A DNA stretch of 5,827 bases from Spirochaetia bacterium UBA5550 (lineage in GTDB: Bacteria > Spirochaetota > UBA4802 > UBA5550), in assembly GCA_002425885.1 (NCBI GenBank), contig DINC01000328.1, forward strand, positions 1,765 to 7,591, read 5' to 3'. A model generated the notes under the pieces. It searched no databases, was not told the origin of the DNA, and saw only the letters and a program-made list of their open reading frames with translations. Positions 1 through 5,826 of this stretch are shown here, piece after piece. The position numbers and the translations under genes are program-made. Numbering within the stretch: position 1 is the first letter of the stretch; each line of letters starts with the position of its first letter.

Positions 1-1490
1 CTTGCGAAGTTTACAATATCCTGGGCCTTTTGTGCTATGTCAGCGGTGGTGCGGCTCGATTCATCCGTGGCAAGGCGCTGTTCTGATGTGGAGTGTTCTA
101 TCTTTTTACTGGAATCGTGCACCTTCGTATTAAGGTTTCTTATAGTTTTTATGGTCATATCAATGTCGCTTATGAGTGAGCCAACATCCTGTATTTCAAC
201 TTTTATCTTTTGAATGGCGGTGTTTAACTGCTGCATCATATTTGTTGATTCATCTATCAGTTTATTGCTGTTGTCGATAAGTGACTGGTTGTCACGGATT
301 ATCCTTTCTATCTCGCGTGAGTTGCTTGATGTTGCATCAGCAAGTTTTGATATCTCATCCGCAACAACTGCAAAACCCCGGCCTGCTTCTCCTGCTCTGG
401 CTGCTTCGATTGATGCATTTAATGACAGGAGGTTTACCTGGTCAGCGATATCGTTGATCACCTGAACAAAGTCTGACATCTCGGCGCTCTTGCTTTTCAG
501 GGTTACCACGCTCTCCCTTGTCTTCAGTAAATGGCTGGATGAATTATCTGAATACATGGAGACATTGTTCAGTGTCTCATTTATTTCAGTAGAGCTCTGC
601 TGTGTGCGGTCATTCACTTTTTTAAGGTCGTCAACGGACTCCACTGTAATATCCAGTTCCTCAAAAAGTGAACGGGCTATATTGCTTATTGATTCAGAGT
701 TTGCTGTAAGCTCCTCCAGTGATGCTGATATCTCCTCAAGCGCCGCAGCCTGCTGCTGGGATACATCATTCATATCAAGGGTCACCTGTGTCTGTTCTGA
801 AGTCTGTTCCTTTAAAACGCCGATAGTTTTAATAACGGCATCAACAACACCCTGAAGGCTGGAGAAATTGCTGTTGGCTTCATCCTGTTTTTCAATGGCC
901 AGCAGCAGTATACGGTGTGTGGCATCTGCTCCACCCATTGCTCCAATCCCCACCATGAAATAAATTATATAGCGAACCAGAAGATTCGATGCAGGGCCTC
1001 CCGGTATCAGTTCAGGTTCTATCAGAAAAAGTACGGTCTGTGCCACCAGCACCAGGAAAAGGGCATATAGAGAGAGGCGGCGGTTGAAGTAGAATATACT
1101 CAGTGCGAGGAGTATGTAATTAGTGGCGAAAAGTTCACTGGCGCCGTGAAAGTAAAACTGGAAAACACCAAGTGAAAGCATGACTCCGGTTAATGTTATA
1201 ATTGCGGATCGTTTGCTTCCGGGGAAGAGGCCGCTGATAAACCTGGTTAAAAATATAAGGATTGATACTGCAACTGCTTCAATAAGAATATCGGTATATG
1301 TGAGATACTGCGACCCCTTGCCTGTCGCTTTGATTGCTATTACCGAAATATTGGCGATTGCCACGATTATTATAAAAGCTTTAATGAGACGCCAGTTATT
1401 GGTGATCATGACTTCTGAGAATATTTTATGGCTCTCGACGCTTTTCCCAATCCCGGTTGTTGTTTTAGTATTGGCGCTTTTCATATTCAT
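1..1490 (-). CDS. Methyl-accepting chemotaxis protein, six-TM sensor module, no HAMP (C-terminus cut by window edge)
   Basis: This is a membrane chemoreceptor that would control CheA through CheW and so bias flagellar rotation. I translated 496 codons from ATG at 1490 to the left edge without meeting a stop. An in-frame TGA at 1497-1499 bounds the start; a second Met lies two codons in. Hydrophobic stretches fall at about residues 37-54, 67-86, 95-114, 119-135, 139-157 and 169-187, joined by short loops, so there is no room for a periplasmic ligand-binding domain. The helical signalling hairpin follows directly, with no HAMP-like segment seen. Candidate methylation sites of the E-E-x-x-A type lie at EEISA (252-256) and EELTA (259-263). 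The hairpin tip is at about 347-390, with [20 protein letters not shown] followed by [10 protein letters not shown], the conserved CheA/CheW-contact core. By hairpin symmetry I estimate a few tens of residues are missing. The family call is secure; the ligand is unknown. It is divergent from the kinase gene at 2138. Confidence 0.95.
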   Translation of the reverse strand, partial: MNMKSANTKTTTGIGKSVESHKIFSEVMITNNWRLIKAFIIIVAIANISVIAIKATGKGSQYLTYTDILIEAVAVSILIFLTRFISGLFPGSKRSAIITLTGVMLSLGVFQFYFHGASELFATNYILLALSIFYFNRRLSLYALFLVLVAQTVLFLIEPELIPGGPASNLLVRYIIYFMVGIGAMGGADATHRILLLAIEKQDEANSNFSSLQGVVDAVIKTIGVLKEQTSEQTQVTLDMNDVSQQQAAALEEISASLEELTANSESISNIARSLFEELDITVESVDDLKKVNDRTQQSSTEINETLNNVSMYSDNSSSHLLKTRESVVTLKSKSAEMSDFVQVINDIADQVNLLSLNASIEAARAGEAGRGFAVVADEISKLADATSSNSREIERIIRDNQSLIDNSNKLIDESTNMMQQLNTAIQKIKVEIQDVGSLISDIDMTIKTIRNLNTKVHDSSKKIEHSTSEQRLATDESSRTTADIAQKAQDIVNFA

Positions 1491-1502
1491 GATAATTCAC
1501 GG

Positions 1503-1508
1503 CTCCTT
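1503..1508 (-). promoter_or_regulatory. Ribosome binding site of the chemoreceptor gene
   Basis: AAGGAG on the minus strand lies 12 bases before the ATG at 1490 and 18 before the second in-frame ATG at 1484. The spacing is long but the match is strong, and it favours the first ATG. No convincing sigma-70 promoter for this gene was found further upstream. Confidence 0.6.
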
Positions 1509-1608
1509 TTTGTTGTTTGAGGTGGTATCGCGGTATAAGCATCCCCCCGGACACGGATATCACCGTTCAATTCAATTCAGTTTGCGGTATAACGGCTGAA
1601 CCATATAA

Positions 1609-1625
1609 TTTCCGTAATACGGAAA
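1609..1625. promoter_or_regulatory. Perfect 7-bp inverted repeat, candidate operator
   Basis: TTTCCGT-AAT-ACGGAAA is a perfect 17-base palindrome with a 3-base centre. It sits about 120 bases upstream of the chemoreceptor start. The size and short centre suit a dimeric regulator site better than an RNA hairpin, whose loop would be only three bases. The regulator is unknown, and chance occurrence in AT-rich DNA is not excluded. Confidence 0.4.
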
Positions 1626-1921
1626 ACTATGTATTGATGATTGCTGATTAATAAGAACAATCCGCTGTAATCTGAAAAGACACAGGTTTTCTTTTCCTGC
1701 TTAAAGGATTCTTAGTAGTATGAGTGGTATTTTTGCTGGAGGTGTAATATTGCAGATAAAAGCCTGAATGTAATCCGTTTTATATACCGGCAGAATCACA
1801 GATTTACAATAAACAACAGGTTGTGAAAACAATATTACTTATCTATATTATTTTATAAGCAGACAGTATTATTATTTTTATGTCAATTAAAATATCTGTA
1901 AGGAGTAAAATCTGATAGAGG

Positions 1922-1942
1922 TGGAGTCGGGGAGGCACTCCA
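1922..1942. repeat. GC-rich inverted repeat, possible RNA hairpin
   Basis: TGGAGT and ACTCCA form a 6-bp stem around a 9-base G-rich loop (1928-1936). It stands out as a GC-rich island in AT-rich non-coding DNA. No T-tract follows on the plus strand, so it is not an ordinary intrinsic terminator. It could be part of a leader RNA of the kinase gene, but I do not recognise a riboswitch family. Confidence 0.35.
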
Positions 1943-2031
1943 GGCGTTTCATCCGGTTTTACGTAATTTGTCATGATACCAATAATAGAGGTTAATTTAA
2001 TCCGCTCCATGCTATACCTTTCTTGACAAAG

Positions 2032-2046
2032 AACACAATGTGTGTT
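2032..2046. promoter_or_regulatory. 15-bp palindrome, candidate operator of the kinase gene
   Basis: AACACA-ATG-TGTGTT is a perfect inverted repeat with a 3-base centre. It begins four bases after a perfect TTGACA (2023-2028), in what would be the spacer of a promoter using that -35. It also lies just upstream of an alternative promoter at 2051-2079. Either way the position suits a regulator of the kinase gene. No partner protein is identifiable. Confidence 0.4.
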
Positions 2047-2050
2047 TCAC

Positions 2051-2079
2051 ATAACAGAATAAGTAATGGTGTTTATAAA
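2051..2079 (+). promoter_or_regulatory. Candidate sigma-70 promoter of the kinase gene
   Basis: ATAACA (2051-2056, 4 of 6 matches to TTGACA) and TATAAA (2074-2079, 5 of 6 to TATAAT) are separated by 17 bases. Transcription would start near 2086 and give a leader of about 50 bases. The perfect TTGACA at 2023 has only poor -10 partners (TTCACA or TCACAT) at usual spacing. An extended -10 like TGCTATACC at 2010-2018 is a further alternative. Confidence 0.35.
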
Positions 2080-2089
2080 TCCTGCGGTA

Positions 2090-2103
2090 AACCGGTTCAA
2101 ACC
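2090..2103. promoter_or_regulatory. Overlapping AACC/GGTT inverted repeats in the kinase leader
   Basis: AACCGGTT (2090-2097) is a perfect 8-bp palindrome. It overlaps GGTT-CA-AACC (2094-2103), so three AACC/GGTT half-sites are packed into 14 bases. It lies just after the predicted transcription start of the 2051-2079 promoter, which would suit a repressor site. This is a candidate by position only. Confidence 0.3.
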
Positions 2104-2124
2104 AGTGTAGTCTCTTCAGGTATT

Positions 2125-2130
2125 AAGGTG
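2125..2130 (+). promoter_or_regulatory. Ribosome binding site of the kinase gene
   Basis: AAGGTG lies 7 bases before the ATG at 2138 and fixes that start. The GGTG form at 7-base spacing is the same as at the 81-codon gene (4625-4631, minus). Confidence 0.7.
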
Positions 2131-2137
2131 TGTAATA

Positions 2138-4300
2138 ATGGTCGGTAACAGTAAAAGAACAGTCCTTCTTGTGGAGGGTAATGTGATCACTGCAATGGAT
2201 GAACAGTTATCACTTGAAAAATACGGTTATAATGTTATCCCCGCTTATTCGGGACAGGAAGCCCTGGATATATTCAATAATAACAGCAGCATCGAACTAA
2301 TACTCATGGATATTGATCTTGGTACAGGTATTAACGGTCCGGATACAGCCAGGACAGTTCTTAAAATCCGTGAAGTACCTATAGTTTTTCTTTCCAGCCA
2401 CATTGAGCCTGAAGTTGTTGAAACAACAGAGAAGATTACTTCATACGGTTATGTGGTAAAGAATTCAGGTATAACTGTTCTTGACGCTTCAATAAAGATG
2501 GCTTTCAGACTTTTTGACGCGAAAAGACAGATAGCAGCAAGTGAGCGTAAACAGCAGGCAATGCTGTCTAATATAAGGGATATTATAGGGATAACTGACA
2601 GCAGCGGTTTTGTTAAATATGTAAGTCCTAATATAACCCGGCGGTTCGGGTGGCAGCCTGAAGATATTATTGGAACCAATTCAATGTCAAGGATTCATAC
2701 TGACGACCTTGAAAAGAGCAGAACCGGATATATTGAGCTTATCAGGAATAATAGTAATACCGGTATGATGGAGTTCCGGTATAGATGCAAAGATGACAGT
2801 TACCGGAACATAGAGGTCACTGCCACCAACCTTGTTGATGACCCCCTGATAAACGGCATCCTCTTTAATTATCATGATATAACAGAGAGGCTTGAAACTG
2901 AAAACGCGCTAAAGGTGAGTGAGGCTAACTATAGGCAGCTTTATGAGAATGCTCCAGCGGGGATATACAGGGTTGATTTTAAAACAGGGAAATTTATTCA
3001 GGCTAACGATGTTTTTCTGGGATACCTGAATTACACCAGGGATGAGATTACTTCAATCAGTCCTTTTCAACTGCTCACTGAAAAGAGTAAAAAGCTATTC
3101 AGTGAACGTCTTCAGAAGATGGTCCGTGGGGAAACAGTATCAGACACTGTTGATTATGAAGTGATTGATAAAGCCGGGAAGATACACCATGTCCACCTGC
3201 TGAATAAAATGATTTATGATGACGAAGGCCATATAACCGCATCAGATGTTATTGCCTATGAAATCACAGACCGCGTCAGGATCGAAAAAGCTCTGAAAAA
3301 CAGCGAAGTCAGGGTCAGAAGTATTCTGAGCAATCTGCCGGGTATGGTGTACAGATGCTTTAATGATCCGGAGTGGAGGATGGAGTTTGTCAGTGACGGC
3401 GCCTTTACTCTTACAGGGTATTATCCTCATGAACTGGCAGTTAATGGCGATATCCCTTTCAGTAATCTTATACATCCTGAAGACAGAAGTTACGTCTTGA
3501 AGGGTATCCGTGATGCCATAAGCCACAGGGAACATTGGGAGCTTGAGTACAGGATCGTATCCAGAGATCATGTAACCAAATGGGTGTATGAAAGAGGCCA
3601 GGTTGTTGAACGGGAACCGGGGGATGTAAAATTTATTGAGGGCTATATCACTGATATTACAAGATATAAACAGGCAGAAGGCGCGATGCAGAACCTTCTG
3701 TCAGACAGGGACCTGATGCTCAAAGAGGTCCATCACCGTATAAAGAACAATATGAATACCATATACGGCCTGCTGGCGCTTCAGACCGCCACCATCAGTG
3801 AGCCGGCTGCAGTTGCTGCCATAAAAGATGCCGCCTCCCGCGTTAACAGTATGATGCTGTTATACGATAAGCTTTACCGTTCGCATAACGTTACCGCCCT
3901 TTCTGTTAAGGCCTATATCTCATCACTGGCAGATGAAATCATAGATAACTTTCCAAACAGTAAATCTGTAACAGTTCAGAAGGATATTGAAGACTTCACA
4001 ATCGATGTAAAATATCTGCAGCCCCTGGGAATTATAATAAACGAACTACTGACAAATATCATGAAGTATGCCTTTCCAGCGAATGAAAAAGGTATCATAA
4101 AAATTTCGATTTTCAATAATTCAGGGGCAGTTACAGTTATAATTAAGGATAATGGAGCAGGGATACCGGAATCTGTAGATTTTAATAATTCACGGGGATT
4201 CGGCCTTATGCTTGTCCAGCTCCTTGCAAAGCAGCTGAAGGGTGACGTTAGAATTGAAAGGGGTGATGGGACTTCTGTGATTTTTAATTTCAGTATTTGA
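2138..4300 (+). CDS. REC-PAS-PAS-PAS-HisKA_2-HATPase sensor histidine kinase
   Basis: This is a cytoplasmic hybrid sensor kinase of 720 residues with no signal peptide or membrane segment. The receiver domain (about 7-128) has phosphoacceptor Asp58 (LMDID), a Ser pair 86-87 (FLSSH) and Lys108 (VVKNSG). Its acidic pocket reads VEGN (12-15), so Gly14 replaces the usual second acidic residue. Three PAS domains follow at about 138-256, 262-384 and 390-512, ending in the typical DITER, EITDR and DITRY linkers. The HisKA_2 dimerisation domain starts near 521, with HHRIKNN; His533 is the likely phosphoacceptor by alignment with the HRxKN core, and His532 is adjacent. The ATP-binding domain (about 625-720) has the N box NELLTN (635-640), DNGAGIP (671-677) and RGFGL (686-690). 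All catalytic motifs look intact. Such proteins autophosphorylate and pass phosphate to a separate regulator, but none is encoded nearby, so it is an orphan here. The PAS signals and output are unknown. No terminator is obvious after the TGA. Confidence 0.95.
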   Translation: MVGNSKRTVLLVEGNVITAMDEQLSLEKYGYNVIPAYSGQEALDIFNNNSSIELILMDIDLGTGINGPDTARTVLKIREVPIVFLSSHIEPEVVETTEKITSYGYVVKNSGITVLDASIKMAFRLFDAKRQIAASERKQQAMLSNIRDIIGITDSSGFVKYVSPNITRRFGWQPEDIIGTNSMSRIHTDDLEKSRTGYIELIRNNSNTGMMEFRYRCKDDSYRNIEVTATNLVDDPLINGILFNYHDITERLETENALKVSEANYRQLYENAPAGIYRVDFKTGKFIQANDVFLGYLNYTRDEITSISPFQLLTEKSKKLFSERLQKMVRGETVSDTVDYEVIDKAGKIHHVHLLNKMIYDDEGHITASDVIAYEITDRVRIEKALKNSEVRVRSILSNLPGMVYRCFNDPEWRMEFVSDGAFTLTGYYPHELAVNGDIPFSNLIHPEDRSYVLKGIRDAISHREHWELEYRIVSRDHVTKWVYERGQVVEREPGDVKFIEGYITDITRYKQAEGAMQNLLSDRDLMLKEVHHRIKNNMNTIYGLLALQTATISEPAAVAAIKDAASRVNSMMLLYDKLYRSHNVTALSVKAYISSLADEIIDNFPNSKSVTVQKDIEDFTIDVKYLQPLGIIINELLTNIMKYAFPANEKGIIKISIFNNSGAVTVIIKDNGAGIPESVDFNNSRGFGLMLVQLLAKQLKGDVRIERGDGTSVIFNFSI

Positions 4301-4371
4301 ACACAACTCTTCAATCGCAATATAAGTTACTTTAAAAGCAGTCAGCACGAAGATCAGGCAAACTGATACTC

Positions 4372-4617
4372 TCAGATTATAAAACGTTTTTTCCTCAGCA
4401 CCAGCAGAACAATTGCAATATCAGTAAGGGTGAACTTCATGCCGTGACGGTCAAGGCAGGGCATGATGATATCCCACCAGTTGAGTTCTTTAAATTCCCG
4501 ATCAGTATAATCCTCTTTAAGGCTGGAGATAATCTTCATGTACATCGGTTTCTTATCCGGAGCAACCCTGATTGGGGAGATTATTCCCGGTATGACATAT
4601 CGTGCAGATTGATTCAT
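4372..4617 (-). CDS. Small hypothetical protein, 81 residues
   Basis: I do not recognise this protein. AGAGGTG (4625-4631) lies 7 bases before the ATG, the best support for a real gene, and a promoter candidate lies upstream. The protein has a Pro-rich start (about 8-24), a Lys/Asp/Glu-rich centre (33-45), a Trp pair at 47-48, a single Cys54, a short hydrophobic run (about 64-74) and a basic RKKR (75-78) near the end. The hydrophobic run is too short for a sure membrane span. It converges with the kinase gene, 71 bases away, and is divergent from the 88-codon gene. An overlapping plus-strand frame (4444-4647) has no ribosome binding site and reads as a shadow. It could also be a relic of a longer gene. 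Confidence 0.6.
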   Translation of the reverse strand: MNQSARYVIPGIISPIRVAPDKKPMYMKIISSLKEDYTDREFKELNWWDIIMPCLDRHGMKFTLTDIAIVLLVLRKKRFII

Positions 4618-4624
4618 ATTATCG

Positions 4625-4631
4625 CACCTCT
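4625..4631 (-). promoter_or_regulatory. Ribosome binding site of the 81-codon gene
   Basis: AGAGGTG on the minus strand lies 7 bases before the ATG at 4617. It decides the start and is the main argument that the 81-codon frame is translated. Confidence 0.6.
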
Positions 4632-4694
4632 GTATTACAGATTATAAGTTGTCGTTTTTGAACCGTGAATGGGAGAGACTTTATTTGTGTTTGA

Positions 4695-4723
4695 TTTATA
4701 AACCGATTATAAAGGATTTACAA
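4695..4723 (-). promoter_or_regulatory. Candidate promoter of the 81-codon gene
   Basis: On the minus strand TTGTAA (4718-4723) and TATAAA (4695-4700) are separated by 17 bases, with 4 of 6 and 5 of 6 consensus matches. The leader would be about 70 bases. A perfect TATAAT also lies in the spacer (4706-4711) but lacks a good -35. Confidence 0.45.
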
Positions 4724-4767
4724 GCACTTTTTTAACTGTTATAAAACAATCATTAAAACAATTAATT

Positions 4768-4778
4768 GACCGGTCGGT
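4768..4778. promoter_or_regulatory. ACCGGTCGGT-type palindrome, candidate operator
   Basis: GACCGGTC (4768-4775) is a perfect 8-bp palindrome. The overlapping ACCG-GT-CGGT (4769-4778) is a second inverted repeat with a 2-base centre. From general knowledge, sites with ACCG/CGGT half-sites resemble operators of some TetR-family repressors. It is a GC-rich spot in AT-rich DNA between two divergent promoters. No regulator gene is in the window. Confidence 0.4.
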
Positions 4779-4867
4779 AATTTTTTCCTTCGTTAAACGA
4801 TACATGTTATGTTTATCCGTATAACAGGCATTATTTTTTACACAATGTCTGAAAGTTGAATTATTTG

Positions 4868-4895
4868 TTTACATGATTAGAACTGTTAATTTAAT
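4868..4895 (+). promoter_or_regulatory. Candidate promoter of the 88-codon gene
   Basis: TTTACA (4868-4873) and TTTAAT (4890-4895) each match the sigma-70 consensus in 5 of 6 positions and are 16 bases apart. Transcription would start near 4902, leaving a leader of about 24 bases that contains the ribosome binding site. Confidence 0.5.
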
Positions 4896-4925
4896 TGCCC
4901 TATTATAAAGAGGGGGTAACGCATT

Positions 4926-5192
4926 ATGAACATGCGTACATCAGTAGATATAGACCTTATTGTTTACAGTTTCGTTCAGAAACTGAGTGGCAGAGAAAAA
5001 CTCGGAAGCTTTATCTCTGTTGAAATAAATTTTAATGATCCTGTGACTGTCACAATCGATGCGGAAAACAAAGGGGAAGTTCAGAACATCGATAAATCCG
5101 AGTTACTGGAATGGGTAAACAGATATAAAGAGTATGTTATAAAACATGATTTACCTTTTAAAAATATATTCTACGGAAGATACGAAATGTAG
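4926..5192 (+). CDS. Small hypothetical protein, 88 residues
   Basis: I do not recognise this family. The G-rich AGAGGGGG ends 9 bases before the ATG at 4926; a second in-frame ATG two codons later is a possible alternative start. By eye the protein is a small soluble alpha/beta type. A helix (about 8-21) is followed by alternating hydrophobic residues typical of strands (29-36 and 40-46), then a helix (57-73) and an aromatic-rich tail (about 78-87: PFKNIFYGRY begins at 77). It has no cysteine, signal peptide or membrane segment. It has its own promoter candidate and a strong terminator, so it looks like a single-gene unit. The PAS gene converges on it, with 34 bases between stop codons. No function can be assigned. 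Confidence 0.8.
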   Translation: MNMRTSVDIDLIVYSFVQKLSGREKLGSFISVEINFNDPVTVTIDAENKGEVQNIDKSELLEWVNRYKEYVIKHDLPFKNIFYGRYEM

Positions 5193-5195
5193 AAT

Positions 5196-5224
5196 AAGCC
5201 CCGGTTAATAAGCCGGGGTTTTTT
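5196..5224 (+). terminator. Intrinsic terminator after the 88-codon gene, between convergent genes
   Basis: AAGCCCCGG (5196-5204) pairs with CCGGGGTTT (5213-5221), giving 9 pairs including one G-T, around an 8-base loop. A run of six T follows (5219-5224). It starts three bases after the stop codon. On the minus strand the same stem is followed only by a mixed CTTATTCT, so termination of the convergent PAS gene is plausible but weaker. Confidence 0.9.
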
Positions 5225-5226
5225 GA

Positions 5227-5757
5227 TTAATCTGTTTTTCCGGATGTTTGTTTCTTTAATTTTAATTTCAGTTCTTTATTTTCTTTGATAAGCTGCAGAC
5301 GTTTTTTTTCTGTCTTTTTAAACTCTGTAATATCCCTGCAGATGCATAGTATCAGTTTATCACCTTTGTAGAATCCCCCGTTGGTACTTATTTCAACATC
5401 AATAATCCGGCCATCTTTTCGGCGATGCTGTGTTTCGAAATGTTCCCCTAAACATGTGACCGACTGGAGCATTATTATAGTACGTTCTTTTGTGTGCATA
5501 AATTCCCAGTCCCAGACATGCATGCTGCTTATCTCTTCCGTGGAGTAACCGAGCATATTTGCAAACTGTTTGTTTGCCCGGTAAGTTTTCCCGTTCTCAT
5601 CAAGAATAACGATGCCGTCTCTTGATTGTGCTAAAAGCATATTAAGCCAGGTTAACTCGTCTTTTAGAATCATTTCAGCGCTTCGAAGCCGGGATACAGT
5701 TTTTTCCAGTTTCAGGACATATTTTTCAAGTTCTTCGTAACTCTTTTTCCCCATCAT
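5227..5757 (-). CDS. Stand-alone PAS-domain protein with flanking coiled coils
   Basis: This is a soluble 176-residue protein with a single PAS sensor domain. Residues 5-38 form a Leu/Glu/Lys-rich heptad-like helix (SYEELEKYVLKLEK). The PAS domain covers about 40-147, with SRDGIVILDENG near its start, the GYSTEEI turn (70-76), VWDWE (81-85), RRKDGRIIDVEIS (112-124) and the closing CRDITEFK (140-147). A Lys-rich coiled coil (149-170) ends the protein. No kinase, GGDEF, EAL or DNA-binding domain follows, so it would act through partners or dimerisation; its signal is unknown. The start at 5757 is followed by a second Met, and the ribosome binding site is weak (GGA, 8 bases upstream). It could be a natural single-domain protein or the sensor end of a shortened kinase; the tidy coiled-coil end and the stop just before a terminator favour the former. 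Confidence 0.85.
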   Translation of the reverse strand: MMGKKSYEELEKYVLKLEKTVSRLRSAEMILKDELTWLNMLLAQSRDGIVILDENGKTYRANKQFANMLGYSTEEISSMHVWDWEFMHTKERTIIMLQSVTCLGEHFETQHRRKDGRIIDVEISTNGGFYKGDKLILCICRDITEFKKTEKKRLQLIKENKELKLKLKKQTSGKTD

Positions 5758-5797
5758 ATTGTTTTTCCGATATTTTGAATCAGACCCTGCATATTAA

Positions 5798-5826
5798 ATA
5801 TTAACAGGTATTATTAAAATTATCAA
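5798..5826 (-). promoter_or_regulatory. Candidate promoter of the PAS gene
   Basis: On the minus strand TTGATA (5821-5826) and TAATAT (5798-5803) are 17 bases apart, with 5 of 6 and 4 of 6 consensus matches. The DNA is so AT-rich that such matches arise easily by chance. Confidence 0.3.

Larger units (their letters stand above)
1491..2137. other. Long non-coding region between divergent chemoreceptor and kinase genes
   Basis: About 647 bases lie between the two divergent start codons, and no open frame here has convincing coding character. The stretch is mostly AT-rich. It holds a 17-base palindrome (1609-1625), a 12-base palindrome ACAAC-AG-GTTGT (1813-1824), a GC-rich hairpin (1922-1942), an AAGGAG with no ordinary start codon after it (1900-1905), a perfect TTGACA (2023-2028), a 15-base palindrome (2032-2046) and nested AACC/GGTT repeats (2090-2103). 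It is long for a simple promoter region. It may carry regulatory sites for both genes, or the remains of a lost small gene. Confidence 0.7.
4618..4925. other. Control region between two divergent small genes
   Basis: These 308 bases hold no convincing gene. They contain a minus-strand promoter candidate (4695-4723), a palindrome centred on ACCGGT (4768-4778), a plus-strand promoter candidate (4868-4895) and the ribosome binding sites of both flanking genes. The rest is AT-rich with nothing I can assign. Confidence 0.6.

Noticed and set aside
214..855. Plus-strand open frames of 83 and 121 codons opposite the chemoreceptor
   Set aside because: They lie wholly opposite the conserved signalling hairpin, have Ser-rich low-complexity translations and match no family; they are antisense shadows.
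1530..1592. Direct repeat GCGGTATAA (1530-1538 and 1584-1592)
   Set aside because: Two copies of nine bases with no further copies or symmetric context; easily chance.
1180..1599. Plus-strand 139-codon open frame, hydrophobic
   Set aside because: Most of it is antisense to the membrane segments of the chemoreceptor, which explains its hydrophobicity. It has no good ribosome binding site.
1720..1767. 15-residue open frame in the intergenic region
   Set aside because: The AAAGGA before it is 11 bases from the ATG and the frame is too short to separate from chance.
1900..1950. Riboswitch in the G-rich stretch before the kinase gene
   Set aside because: I tried to match it to cyclic-di-GMP and other known riboswitch cores and found no conserved core; only a simple hairpin is supported.
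2449..4320. Minus-strand open frames opposite the kinase gene
   Set aside because: The plus-strand protein has intact conserved domains throughout; these frames are shadows.
4355..4375. CTGA-TACTC-TCAG as a terminator for the kinase gene
   Set aside because: The stem has only four pairs and no T-run follows; it overlaps the stop codon of the 81-codon gene.
4444..4647. Plus-strand 67-codon open frame
   Set aside because: It overlaps the 81-codon minus-strand gene, which has a clear ribosome binding site and promoter candidate; this one has neither.
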